This document shows positions 54,126-62,549 of a stretch of 64,000 bases of DNA, piece by piece. Source of the stretch: an uncultured Flavobacteriaceae bacterium (GTDB lineage: Bacteria > Bacteroidota > Bacteroidia > Flavobacteriales > Flavobacteriaceae); the NCBI GenBank assembly GCA_947494205.1, contig CANLUH010000004.1:340773-404772 (forward strand), written 5' to 3'. Both the position numbers and the translations under genes were made by a program. Each line of letters begins with the position of its first letter. The first letter of the stretch is position 1. The notes under the pieces are model-generated. The model saw only the letters and a program-made list of their open reading frames with translations, did no database searches and had not been told where the DNA came from.

Positions 54126-55376
54126 ATGGAACTTAAGCGAGTTGTAGTTACAGGACTAGGAGCACTTACGCCAATTGGAAACACCAAGGATGAATACTGG
54201 GATGCTCTAATTAATGGAAGAAGTGGCGCTGCGCCTATAACTTATTTTGATACTGAAAAGTTCAAAACTAAATTCGCTTGTGAGTTAAAAAACTTTAACG
54301 TGACCGATTTCATTCATAGGAAAGACGCACGTAAAATGGACAGGTTTACACAGTACGCAATGGTCGCATCCGATGAGGCTATTGCGGACTCTAACCTAGA
54401 TTTAGATACCGTTAACAAACTACGAGTTGGCGTTATCTGGGGAGCAGGAATTGGAGGTTTAGAAACATTTCAAAACGAAGTATTAAACTTTGCAGAAGGA
54501 GATGGAACACCTAGATTTAATCCATTCTTTATCCCAAAAATGATTGCAGATATCGCTCCAGGAAACATTTCTATAAAAAATGGTTTCATGGGACCTAACT
54601 ATACAACCGTATCTGCATGTGCCTCTTCTGCTAACGCCATGATAGATGCCTTAAACTATATTCGTTTAGGACATTGTGACGTTATTGTAACAGGAGGAAG
54701 TGAAGCAGCAGTTACTATTGCAGGAATGGGAGGTTTTAATGCTATGCATGCCTTATCTACTAGAAATGAAAGTCCAGAAACAGCCTCGAGACCTTTTGAT
54801 GGAACCAGAGATGGTTTTGTATTAGGAGAAGGTGCTGGAGCAATTATTCTAGAAGAATATGAGCACGCAAAAGCTAGAGGCGCTAAAATTTATGCAGAAG
54901 TTTTAGGTGGCGGATTATCATCTGATGCGCACCACATGACTGCACCACACCCAGAAGGTATTGGTGTTGTTGCAGTAATGCAAAACTGTCTACAAAATGC
55001 TGGTTTAAAACCAGAAGATGTAGATCACATTAACACACACGGTACTTCTACACCATTAGGAGACGTTGCCGAGTTAAAAGCTATTTCGCAAGTTTTTGGA
55101 GATCACGCCAAAAACATAAATATTAATTCTACAAAGTCTATGACGGGGCATTTGTTGGGAGCTGCAGGAGCTATAGAGTCTATTGCCTCTATATTAGCTA
55201 TGGAGCACGGTATAGTGCCACCAACAATAAACCATACAACTATAGACGAAAACATAGACCCAGAATTAAATTTAACACTTAACAAAGCACAAAAAAGAGA
55301 TGTTAAAGTCGCCATGAGTAATACTTTTGGATTTGGAGGACATAACGCTTGTGTATTATTCAAAAAACTAGATTAA
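54126..55376 (+). CDS. fabF: Beta-ketoacyl-ACP synthase II
   Basis: This 416-aa condensing enzyme elongates fatty acids. The nucleophile Cys165 is in VSACASSA, and the two histidines lie in NTHGTSTPLGD and MTGHLLGAAGA. The N-terminal VVVTGLGALTPIG and C-terminal NTFGFGGHNACVLF are family signatures. Confidence 0.97.
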   Translation: MELKRVVVTGLGALTPIGNTKDEYWDALINGRSGAAPITYFDTEKFKTKFACELKNFNVTDFIHRKDARKMDRFTQYAMVASDEAIADSNLDLDTVNKLRVGVIWGAGIGGLETFQNEVLNFAEGDGTPRFNPFFIPKMIADIAPGNISIKNGFMGPNYTTVSACASSANAMIDALNYIRLGHCDVIVTGGSEAAVTIAGMGGFNAMHALSTRNESPETASRPFDGTRDGFVLGEGAGAIILEEYEHAKARGAKIYAEVLGGGLSSDAHHMTAPHPEGIGVVAVMQNCLQNAGLKPEDVDHINTHGTSTPLGDVAELKAISQVFGDHAKNININSTKSMTGHLLGAAGAIESIASILAMEHGIVPPTINHTTIDENIDPELNLTLNKAQKRDVKVAMSNTFGFGGHNACVLFKKLD

Positions 55377-55383
55377 AGCTCGA

Positions 55384-56130
55384 ATGAAACGCATTCGAAA
55401 CATATTCGGTACTCGTTCTAAAGACAACGGGGACTTCTTTATGGCCATTTCTAAAATTTTAGGCTTCAAACCTAAAAATTTAAAACATTTCGAAACTGCG
55501 TTTACACATCGTTCTATGAACATAAAAAACAGTCAAGGACATACTGTTAATTATGAACGACTAGAATTTTTGGGCGATGCCATGCTAAGTGCAGTAATAG
55601 CAAACCATTTATACTTAGAAGTTCCTAGCGGAGACGAAGGCTATTTAACAAAAATGCGATCTAAAGTAGTGAGTAGAGAACATTTAAACGAGTTAGGTCG
55701 TGGTTTAGGACTTATAGACTTAGTACAAAGTAAAATCCCAAAAGGTCAATTTGGAGATAATATACATGGTAATCTGTTTGAAGCTCTTGTGGGTGCTATT
55801 TACTTAGATAGAGACTATAAATACTGCGAAAAATTTATCTATAAGCGCGTCATCACACCCTATGTAGATATAGAAAAACTAGAAGGTAAAGTAATAAGCT
55901 ATAAAAGTTTATTAATAGAATGGTGCCAAAAGGAGAAAAAAACCTTCAACTACAATGTTTATGAAGACACGGGAAACGACAATACCCGTCATTTTTCTGT
56001 AAAATTATCTATAAACGAAAAAATAGTATCTAAGGCGAGAGCTACTTCAAAAAAGAAAGCCGAAGAAAAAGCCTCTAAACGCGCCTTCTTTGTCTTTCAA
56101 AATCAGATATCTAAAACCCTTTTAATGTAA
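55384..56130 (+). CDS. rnc: Ribonuclease III
   Basis: This 248-aa double-stranded RNA endonuclease processes rRNA and mRNA. The catalytic signature is NYERLEFLGDAMLSAVIA, with the second acidic cluster in FEALVGAIYLDRD. A C-terminal dsRNA-binding domain follows (SYKSLLIEWCQKEKK ... ARATSKKKAEEKASKRA). It lies 8 nt after fabF. An internal ATG at 55441 would drop an N-terminal basic stretch, so the first ATG is kept with moderate certainty. Confidence 0.95.
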   Translation: MKRIRNIFGTRSKDNGDFFMAISKILGFKPKNLKHFETAFTHRSMNIKNSQGHTVNYERLEFLGDAMLSAVIANHLYLEVPSGDEGYLTKMRSKVVSREHLNELGRGLGLIDLVQSKIPKGQFGDNIHGNLFEALVGAIYLDRDYKYCEKFIYKRVITPYVDIEKLEGKVISYKSLLIEWCQKEKKTFNYNVYEDTGNDNTRHFSVKLSINEKIVSKARATSKKKAEEKASKRAFFVFQNQISKTLLM

Positions 56131-56257
56131 TATATAAACTATTTATAGTATTACTTAAAAAGCTAACAATACTATAACGTTTGCGTAACTATTTCGTGCA
56201 AAATTGTGTAATAGTAAGGCTTTTATGTGCTATATTTACAATTAATTCTAGCAATAA

Positions 56258-56746
56258 ATGGCGATTCGTAAACTCGTTTTAGATGACTTTTTAGAAACAG
56301 AAGTATATACTTTAATTGGTATACATTGCACTATAGAAGACTACAGATTAGCATATCTTTTAAATAAGGCATTACAAATAAACCTTAGCAGAAAACCAAA
56401 AGATTTAGACAACTGTAACCTTAAAACTACGTATCCAATTTACGAGTGGGAAAACCCAGCACAATTAGCCACATGGAATTTAGTAGCTAACAGTTGTAAG
56501 GTAAAAAGTGACCCAGACACTAATACTTTAAATTCGCTATTTAATGCGCAGCAAGCTAGTACCAAAGTATACCATTTGGTACCAGAATACAAAAAAGTAA
56601 ACTATTTATTAAAAATAGAAAATGAGTTAAGTAGCAATAGAGAAAAACTCATTTTAAACAATATACTAAACATACCACAAGTTGTAACCGCCTATACTAT
56701 AGACGCAGAACAACTTAAATCGAAAGACAATTTAATATTTTACTAA
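56258..56746 (+). CDS. IPExxxVDY family protein
   Basis: This 162-aa soluble protein belongs to the Bacteroidetes family named for the motif IPExxxVDY, here present as VPEYKKVNY. It also contains YTLIGIHCTIEDYRLAYLLNK near the N-terminus and IPQVVTAYTI near the end. Family members are typically encoded directly before pyruvate kinase; here the stop overlaps the pyk start by 1 nt. Its function is unknown. Confidence 0.88.
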   Translation: MAIRKLVLDDFLETEVYTLIGIHCTIEDYRLAYLLNKALQINLSRKPKDLDNCNLKTTYPIYEWENPAQLATWNLVANSCKVKSDPDTNTLNSLFNAQQASTKVYHLVPEYKKVNYLLKIENELSSNREKLILNNILNIPQVVTAYTIDAEQLKSKDNLIFY

Positions 56747-58173
56747 TGTTAAAAAGAAAAAAAACCAAAATAGTAGCAACGTTAGGTCCAGCTACAAGCA
56801 CTAAAAGAGTATTGAAAGCAATGCTTGAAGAAGGTGCTAACGTATTTAGAATTAACTTTTCTCATGCCGATTACGAAGATGTAAAAGAACGTGTACAAAT
56901 GATACGCGAACTAAACGAAGAGTTTGGCTATAATGCTTCTATTTTAGCCGATTTACAAGGTCCTAAACTTCGAGTTGGGGTAATGAAAGGAGAAGTTATT
57001 GTAAACCCAGGAGACGAGATTATTTTTGCAACAGGAGAACGTTTTGAAGGCACTAAGCAACGTGTTTACATGACCTACGATAACTTTCCACAAGATGCAA
57101 AACCAGGAGAACGTATTCTTTTAGATGATGGTAAATTAATATTCGAAGTTGTTTCTACAGACCAAAAGAGCGAAGTAAAAGCCAAAGTAATACAAGGTGG
57201 CCCACTAAAATCTAAAAAAGGAGTAAATCTACCAAATACCAATATCTCGCAACCTGCATTAACAGAAAAAGATATAGAAGATGCTAAATTTGCTTGCGAA
57301 CTGCAAGTGGATTGGATGGCATTATCTTTTGTACGTCATGCTGAAGATTTAATGGTATTACAAGAATTAATAAAGGAACATAGCGAACATAAAATACCAA
57401 TCATTGCAAAGATTGAAAAACCAGAAGGTGTAGCCAACATAGATAAAATTGTGGCGTATTGCGATGGTTTAATGGTAGCACGTGGAGATCTAGGAGTAGA
57501 AATACCTGCAGAAGAAGTACCATTAGTACAAAAGCAATTAGTATTACGCGCTAAAAAGGCTAGAATACCAGTAATAATTGCCACGCAAATGATGGAAACT
57601 ATGATTAATAGTTTAACACCAACACGAGCAGAAGTAAACGATGTTGCTAATTCTGTAATGGATGGTGCCGATGCCGTAATGCTATCTGGCGAAACCAGTG
57701 TAGGGCAATATCCAGTACAAGTAATACAACAAATGGCAAGTATAATTCGCAGTGTAGAAGACTCAGACTTAATACAAGTACCGCAAGAGCCACCACACAT
57801 ACGTACCAAACGTTACATTACAAAATCCATCTGTTACCATGCCGCACACATGGCAAACGAAATAGATGCAAAAGGGATTTCTACATTAACCAATAGTGGT
57901 TATACCGCCTTTCAAATATCGGCATGGAGACCAAAATCGCATATATTAGTATTTACGTCTAACAAACGTATACTAACACAATTAAACCTACTTTGGGGTG
58001 TAAAAGCTTTCTTCTACGATAAGTTTGTAAGCACTGACGAAACCATAGAAGATGTAAACCAAATAGCGCAAGACAAGGGCTATTTAGAAAAGGGAGACAT
58101 GCTAGTAAGTCTAGCTGCCATGCCAATACAAGACAAAGGGATGGTAAACACGCTTAGAGTAACGGAAATATAG
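56746..58173 (+). CDS. pyk: Pyruvate kinase
   Basis: This 475-aa enzyme makes ATP and pyruvate from PEP and ADP. The N-terminal RKKTKIVATLGPATST and FRINFSHADYED, the catalytic lysine in IPIIAKIEKPEG, and MVARGDLGVEIPAEEVP with IIATQMMETMI are all standard. The effector domain is complete. It ends with LRVTEI and is followed by a strong terminator at 58334. Confidence 0.97.
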   Translation: MLKRKKTKIVATLGPATSTKRVLKAMLEEGANVFRINFSHADYEDVKERVQMIRELNEEFGYNASILADLQGPKLRVGVMKGEVIVNPGDEIIFATGERFEGTKQRVYMTYDNFPQDAKPGERILLDDGKLIFEVVSTDQKSEVKAKVIQGGPLKSKKGVNLPNTNISQPALTEKDIEDAKFACELQVDWMALSFVRHAEDLMVLQELIKEHSEHKIPIIAKIEKPEGVANIDKIVAYCDGLMVARGDLGVEIPAEEVPLVQKQLVLRAKKARIPVIIATQMMETMINSLTPTRAEVNDVANSVMDGADAVMLSGETSVGQYPVQVIQQMASIIRSVEDSDLIQVPQEPPHIRTKRYITKSICYHAAHMANEIDAKGISTLTNSGYTAFQISAWRPKSHILVFTSNKRILTQLNLLWGVKAFFYDKFVSTDETIEDVNQIAQDKGYLEKGDMLVSLAAMPIQDKGMVNTLRVTEI

Positions 58174-58215
58174 TAAGCTGTGCTTACTCGTAACTCTACA
58201 ATAAAAATAAATAGG

Positions 58216-58251
58216 GAGTTACTAAAAGGGTCGCCCTTTCAGCAGTAACTC
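58216..58251. repeat. Structured hairpin element after pyk
   Basis: GAGTTACT (58216-58223) pairs with AGTAACTC (58244-58251), enclosing AAAGGG-TCG-CCCTTT. The flanking CTCTGCGAGG and GCGCAGACGAAGTG are more GC-rich than the surroundings, suggesting a repetitive extragenic element. Confidence 0.5.
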
Positions 58252-58333
58252 TCTGCGAGGAGTTCCAACAAAAAACCTCTACTTAGCGCAGACGAAGTGT
58301 TTAATTGTTAACGCAAAAGAACATTACATATAA

Positions 58334-58369
58334 AAGAAGACCTGTTATAATAGTATAGCAGGTCTTCTT
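58334..58369 (+). terminator. Terminator of pyk
   Basis: AAGAAGACCTG and CAGGTCTTCTT form an 11-bp stem with a 14-nt loop, followed by ATTTTAT. It is the nearest strong terminator downstream of pyk, which ends about 160 bp upstream. Confidence 0.75.
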
Positions 58370-58397
58370 ATTTTATATAAAAACTATAGAATATATT

Positions 58398-58472
58398 TTA
58401 CACAATACCTTCAATAAAGATTGCTCCATTATCGTCTTTGTTTAAAATGTAAAATCGAACACCATCGAAATT
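58398..58472 (-). pseudogene. Possible 3' gene remnant
   Basis: The minus strand encodes FDGVRFYILNKDDNGAIFIE followed by GIV and a stop at 58398-58400. An in-frame TGA lies just upstream, so no start can reach it. The composition looks protein-like, but the stretch is short and may be chance. Confidence 0.25.
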
Positions 58473-58578
58473 TCATATAAATTAAAATGTGTTTTAACCC
58501 TTCTAAGTTAGTACATCTAGAACCTTTCATTATAAATAAAATAGCTCAAGCATTCCATTTTTTAGGGTTTTTTACCTC

Positions 58579-58622
58579 AAAACTGTTAAATTAATAACAA
58601 TATTCACATAATTAACAGTTTT
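58579..58622 (+). promoter_or_regulatory. Inverted repeat upstream of the 58697 gene
   Basis: AAAACTGTTAA (58579-58589) and TTAACAGTTTT (58612-58622) are perfect 11-bp arms 22 bp apart, in the region expected to hold the promoter of the next gene. TTCACATA also occurs twice nearby. Confidence 0.35.
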
Positions 58623-58696
58623 ACGTGTAATTATTCACATATAAATCACACTAAAGCTTCGATTAATGAAATAAGTAAAATTAAAACCTGAAGATT

Positions 58697-58984
58697 ATGA
58701 TGACAGATACAAGAATACAAACCATAGAAAAAGAGCAAATAAAATTTTTAAAATTCCCTAAAGAAGAAGTGTTAAGTTCTAAAACCGAAAAAGCAGAAAG
58801 AACCGTAACGTTAAGAAGAGCTTTAGCCTTAGGTAATTTAGAACATGGAAAAGTAGGTATCTTATTTATGGATAACGATGGCTTTAAAAAAGTAGAAACC
58901 ACCGTTTGGGGTGTCACCGACAAATCGGTAATATTAAAAGAATCTACAATAATTCCTTTAGAACGTATTTTGTGGGTGTCTTAA
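58697..58984 (+). CDS. Small conserved hypothetical protein
   Basis: This 95-aa soluble protein has no recognised domain. It opens with two ATG codons and contains TVTLRRALALGNLEHGKVGI and a beta-rich second half (VETTVWGVTDKSVILKEST ... IPLERILWVS). It has a good codon pattern and its own upstream region, so it is probably real. Confidence 0.65.
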   Translation: MMTDTRIQTIEKEQIKFLKFPKEEVLSSKTEKAERTVTLRRALALGNLEHGKVGILFMDNDGFKKVETTVWGVTDKSVILKESTIIPLERILWVS

Positions 58985-59031
58985 TTATCTATGAGATTTT
59001 TTAAATAACCTCAGTAACCTTTATAAATATA

Positions 59032-59141
59032 TAATTTTGCCCCAAAAAACCTCTATAAAAAAAATAGTCACATCATTTATTTTCGGTATCACATTATTGT
59101 TTTTATTATTTTTTGTAAAAATTCTTTTTAAAATTCAATAA
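59032..59141 (+). other. Promoter-like element with a possible small hydrophobic ORF
   Basis: TAATTTTG (59032-59039) is an exact -7 box but no -33 TTG is evident. A frame beginning at TTG 59037 would encode a 34-aa hydrophobic peptide (TSFIFGITLLFLLFFVKILF) ending at 59141, but that start coincides with the promoter itself. A terminator at 59170 would end a transcript of about 160 nt. Confidence 0.3.
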
Positions 59142-59169
59142 AATCTAGAGGATACTTATACTACTTAAA

Positions 59170-59204
59170 AAAAGATAATAGTTAAATACTTAACTATTAT
59201 CTTT
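59170..59204. terminator. Bidirectional terminator
   Basis: AAAGATAATAGTTAA and TTAACTATTATCTTT form a 15-bp stem with a 4-nt loop (59171-59204). On the minus strand it runs into a T-tract 45 bp after the lipoprotein gene stop. Confidence 0.8.
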
Positions 59205-59246
59205 CAGTAATTTGTTATTTCTTCTTTTACAATACAAAAATAAAAT

Positions 59247-59996
59247 TTAACAATGATCGGCAGCACCAGATAAAGCTCCTCCAATTGCTCCAAGAATGCC
59301 TCCAGCTGCACATCCTCCTACTGCACCTGCTGCAGTACCAGGGCCAGGAGCTGCTACAGTACCAACAGCAGCACCAACAGCAGCTCCTACACCGCAACCA
59401 GCTACACTACCTGTTACACCTCCTCCAAGAGTACCTGCAACACATTTTCCCCAACAGTCCCACCAACCTTCACATTCACTTCTTAATAATAACCTTTCTT
59501 CAGAATTAGCTTCATCTAAAGTACCCATCCAATCTACAAAAGCAATCATAATACCTATGCTATCTACTAATATTTGCTGTTCTAAAACTGCAATATTTGA
59601 ATTTAACACCTCATTATTAAGATCCATTAAATAGTTTTTATACTCTTCCTTTGTTCCATAAGAATTGGTCTGCGCTATAGTATTTGAATATTCAATAAAC
59701 TCATTAGAAAAAGAGACTTCTTCATCTGTTTTTGCTAAATGATTATTTAAACTCATATCTACAATCTTCAAACCTTGTTTTTTAGATTCATTAATAAATA
59801 TATCTCCAAGTTCTGTCTCGTTTAGATTAGTATTTTCTATTGATTTTTTTAATGTTAAATCAAATGATTTTATAAGCTTACTAATGTTTTCAGAATTATC
59901 TACTAAATTTTGTTGCTCTGCTAATTGATCTTCATTGCATGCAAAAAATGTTAAACTAAGTATTAATGCAATTGTAATTTTCGATAAATGTTTCAT
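59247..59996 (-). CDS. Lipoprotein with glycine-zipper, cysteine-rich C-terminal tail
   Basis: This 249-aa protein has a lipoprotein signal ending LTFFAC. About 145 residues of polar helical sequence follow. The tail of ~80 residues starts at CEGWWDCWGKCVAG and is dominated by Gly, Ala and Val with repeated GxxxG spacing (GSVAGCGVGAAVGAAVGTVA; GILGAIGGALSG). Seven cysteines lie in all, six of them in the tail, including one at the very end (ADHC). Such tails resemble class II bacteriocin or glycine-zipper membrane-active segments. No family is recognised with confidence. It lies downstream of a double-glycine-leader peptide gene on the same strand, 126 bp away. Confidence 0.7.
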   Translation of the reverse strand: MKHLSKITIALILSLTFFACNEDQLAEQQNLVDNSENISKLIKSFDLTLKKSIENTNLNETELGDIFINESKKQGLKIVDMSLNNHLAKTDEEVSFSNEFIEYSNTIAQTNSYGTKEEYKNYLMDLNNEVLNSNIAVLEQQILVDSIGIMIAFVDWMGTLDEANSEERLLLRSECEGWWDCWGKCVAGTLGGGVTGSVAGCGVGAAVGAAVGTVAAPGPGTAAGAVGGCAAGGILGAIGGALSGAADHC

Positions 59997-60091
59997 TTTT
60001 TAATGTTTTATTTAAGGCATAATTAATTATTGTAGGAATCTATGCCAATACTCCTTATGTAATAAAAGATAATCTCTTCCTATTTTTAATA

Positions 60092-60117
60092 GTGTAATAC
60101 TATACTGTGATACTATA
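60092..60117. repeat. Tandem 13-bp direct repeat upstream of the lipoprotein gene
   Basis: GTGTAATACTATA (60092-60104) is followed directly by CTGTGATACTATA (60105-60117), differing at two positions. It lies about 95 bp upstream of the lipoprotein start and could be an operator or a simple duplication. Confidence 0.4.
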
Positions 60118-60122
60118 TTTTT

Positions 60123-60335
60123 TTATACTATTGTACCTTCCTGTGTACCAGTAGTTGGATTTTGAAAAGAAATAAAACTTACTGTTGGTATATTAGCAGA
60201 TAAAACGCTCACTAAAGTTTCACCACCAGATGAGTCTCCCCATTGGCAACCTCCGTTAACTTTTCTTATTTCAACATCTGTAAGTTCTGTCACAGTTTCT
60301 TTTGTAAATACTAATTTTGTTTTGTCTTTTTTCAT
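60123..60335 (-). CDS. Double-glycine-leader peptide, RiPP/bacteriocin precursor-like (A)
   Basis: This 70-aa peptide has an acidic/basic leader of about 29 residues (KLVFTKETVTELTDVEIRKV) ending in NGG. The leader pattern with LTD-x-E-x-x-x-V-x-GG is that of Bacteroidetes RiPP or bacteriocin precursors processed by C39 peptidases. The core (CQWGDSSGGETLVSVLSANI...) is rich in Ser and Thr with a single Cys, so more than one thioether ring is impossible. No LanB, LanC, LanM or C39 transporter gene is in the window. A signalling or communication peptide is an alternative. Confidence 0.7.
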   Translation of the reverse strand: MKKDKTKLVFTKETVTELTDVEIRKVNGGCQWGDSSGGETLVSVLSANIPTVSFISFQNPTTGTQEGTIV

Positions 60336-60681
60336 CGTGATTATGTTTAATTATTAATATTTCTTGTTACGTTATTAGCATATACAAATGCTAAAAGAAC
60401 AACTAAGTAGAAATCCATTTAAGCTTAAATTAGATTGTAACAATATGTTTAAACACTTATTTGTTGGGGTCAAAATAATCGTAAAAAAAAGTGTAATACA
60501 AGGCATAGTCACCTAATATTTATAAAAGATAAGGCAATAATTAAAAACATAATTATTTGATTTTCAATTATTTAAAAGCAAAATATTAATTGTACTCTAA
60601 GAAGGCATAACATAAGGTACAAACACCGACTATTTATAAAAACGCGGGAATGAAGGAGTAAAAAAGATTTTTAATAAAGCA
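60336..60681. other. 346-bp gap with short repeated motifs
   Basis: This gap lies upstream of peptide A and downstream of the AraC-type regulator. It holds AGTGTAATAC at 60490-60499, also found at 60091-60100, and AAGGCATA at 60500-60507 and 60602-60609, also found at 60014-60021 near the lipoprotein start. No gene or clear promoter consensus is seen. Confidence 0.4.
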
Positions 60682-62412
60682 CTATAAATTCTCGTTTTGA
60701 ATTTTTTTAATGTAAACTGAAGGCGTTAATCCTGTTTCTGCTTTAAAATATCTACCAAAAGCATCAGAATTTTTATAACCTATCTCTTCGGCTATAGCTT
60801 TTATAGAATATGCTCTTAAACGTTTATTGTTCTTTAATTCTACAATAGCATAATTTATTCTTAGCTCATTAATATAGGTGCTAAAAGATTTTTCTAAATG
60901 TGTATTAACTATTTTAGATAAATAAGACGTGTTCGTTTTTAATTTTTTAGCTGTAGTGTGTAAGGAGCAATCTTTACGTAAAAAATAGTTAGTACTTTCT
61001 AATTTTTGAAGCTTATCTAATAAAGCCTTAACTTTGTCTGAATCCAGCTTATATTGCGAGTTTTTAATCCCTTCTGCTGTACCTTCTTTAACTTTAGTAC
61101 TTGTCAATGCATTATTAGCTTTATTCAATTTATTTTCTTCTAAAGTCTTTACTTTAACCATTAACTCATTAAAGCGTTTTTGGTTTTCTCTTGTCTTCTT
61201 TTTTAAATAAACAGTAATAGCAAATATTATAATAAGTAAGATAAAACTAAGTCCTGCCCAAAACCATTTTGTTTTTTTCTCTCCTTCTTTTTCTAAAATC
61301 TCTTTTTCTAAATCAGATTGATGGTTCTTCTTTAAATATTGAACGTTTTCATTTAAAGTAATTTCATATATTTTATCTATAATGTTAAAATAGTCTTTAA
61401 AGTAAACTTCTTTAGCTATACTATGTCTTGAAAAGTATTCATTAGATAGTTCAACAGCTCCAATCTTTTTATAAGCCTCTGCAAATAATTTATAATTTTT
61501 ATGCAATTGAAAGGCTGTTGCTTTAGAGTCTGAATTTTCTATTTCTTTTAAATATGTAATAGTCTTATTGTAATCTTCTTGTTTATAAGCAATACTAGCT
61601 AGTTCATATTTTGCTTGCTTAATAAATGTTATATTTTTTAATGTATTTGCACAAGTTAAAGCGTCTTCAAAATCGGCTATAGCTAATGCTTTATTATTTT
61701 TCACAACATGTATTTTTGCTCTTGAGCTAAGCATATAATACATAAATTTTAAATTATTTTTAGCTTTCGCTTGTGCAATCCCTTTTTCCACAAGAGGCAA
61801 TGCTTTATCTGTTTTATTAGATTGTAAGTAAGCATCTATTAGCTTTTTTCTAGTAAAACGTTCTCGTTTAGAATCTTTTGCTTTTAAAGCGTCTTCATAC
61901 AACTCTTCTAACGAAAAAATTACATTTTCTGGCACAGCTTTATGAGATTCCACCTTACTTTTAATTATTTCGATTGCAAAATCAATATAATCTGTAGAAT
62001 ACCCCTCTTTTTGTTTTCTAGCCAGCTCCAATAACTTTCTATAAGATTTTAATGCCTTATTGTATTTATAATTATTGTCATAAATTCTAGCGATGAAATA
62101 TATGTTTACTATAGAATCTACTGGTTTGTTAAATAAACTAGATCTTTTAAAATAATAGTAAGGGATACTATCCAAATCTCCTTTATTTTCTTGAGCAATA
62201 GCCATAGCTGCATAAGCCATAGACAGATTACTTACATTGTTAGCCTCTTCGTTTAACTTTATATATTTATGACAAAATGTTATTGCCTTTTCTGGATTAC
62301 TATAAATATGCTTTTTTATAGAGTCTCCAATTGTTCTTATAGATTCTTGGGCAGAAACATTAAGAATAAAGGTAGCAACTAATAAAATAAATACAATTCT
62401 TTTAAGAGACAT
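60682..62412 (-). CDS. TPR-containing membrane-bound AraC-type regulator
   Basis: This 576-aa protein starts at ATG 62412, which gives a proper signal peptide (LKRIVFILLVATFILNVSAQ). About 330 residues of TPR-like helices (presumably periplasmic) follow. One membrane helix (FWAGLSFILLIIIFAITVYL) precedes a coiled region. The last ~95 residues form an AraC-type double helix-turn-helix (TAKKLKTNTSYLSKIVN; IKAIAEEIGYKNSDAFGRYF). It is a one-component sensor-regulator of the Bacteroidetes type. It lies between two double-glycine peptides and diverges from peptide B across a 32-bp palindrome, suggesting control of this locus. Confidence 0.88.
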   Translation of the reverse strand: MSLKRIVFILLVATFILNVSAQESIRTIGDSIKKHIYSNPEKAITFCHKYIKLNEEANNVSNLSMAYAAMAIAQENKGDLDSIPYYYFKRSSLFNKPVDSIVNIYFIARIYDNNYKYNKALKSYRKLLELARKQKEGYSTDYIDFAIEIIKSKVESHKAVPENVIFSLEELYEDALKAKDSKRERFTRKKLIDAYLQSNKTDKALPLVEKGIAQAKAKNNLKFMYYMLSSRAKIHVVKNNKALAIADFEDALTCANTLKNITFIKQAKYELASIAYKQEDYNKTITYLKEIENSDSKATAFQLHKNYKLFAEAYKKIGAVELSNEYFSRHSIAKEVYFKDYFNIIDKIYEITLNENVQYLKKNHQSDLEKEILEKEGEKKTKWFWAGLSFILLIIIFAITVYLKKKTRENQKRFNELMVKVKTLEENKLNKANNALTSTKVKEGTAEGIKNSQYKLDSDKVKALLDKLQKLESTNYFLRKDCSLHTTAKKLKTNTSYLSKIVNTHLEKSFSTYINELRINYAIVELKNNKRLRAYSIKAIAEEIGYKNSDAFGRYFKAETGLTPSVYIKKIQNENL

Positions 62413-62460
62413 TGAAATTAAAAAATAAGATATTGTTAATAAAGCTATTAGACAGTAAAA

Positions 62461-62492
62461 CATAACCCAATATTTATAAATATTGGGTTATG
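62461..62492. promoter_or_regulatory. Perfect 32-bp palindrome between regulator and peptide B
   Basis: CATAACCCAATATTTA (62461-62476) is followed immediately by its exact reverse complement TAAATATTGGGTTATG (62477-62492). It lies 49 bp upstream of the AraC-type regulator start and 57 bp upstream of peptide B, between divergent genes, so it is not an ordinary terminator. The plus strand continues TTCTTTTAAATT, which could allow attenuation. Confidence 0.6.
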
Positions 62493-62549
62493 TTCTTTTA
62501 AATTATCAGACAAAATTAAGCATATTTGTCCAAAACAAAATAACAAAGT

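Larger units (their letters stand above)
58174..58696. other. 523-bp gap after pyk: hairpins and a gene remnant
   Basis: No intact gene is seen. The gap holds a structured hairpin (58216-58251), the pyk terminator (58334-58369), a scrap of minus-strand coding sequence (58398-58472) and an inverted repeat (58579-58622) upstream of the 58697 gene. Confidence 0.6.

Noticed and set aside
59296-59634. A Pro/Ala/Thr-rich plus-strand open frame
   Set aside because: It lies opposite the glycine-zipper tail of the lipoprotein and reflects its biased codons; the minus-strand frame has a lipobox and its own terminator.
62413-62463. Extension of the AraC-type regulator to an upstream ATG at 62463
   Set aside because: It would put hydrophobic residues ahead of a good signal peptide and translate part of the palindrome; ATG 62412 is preferred.
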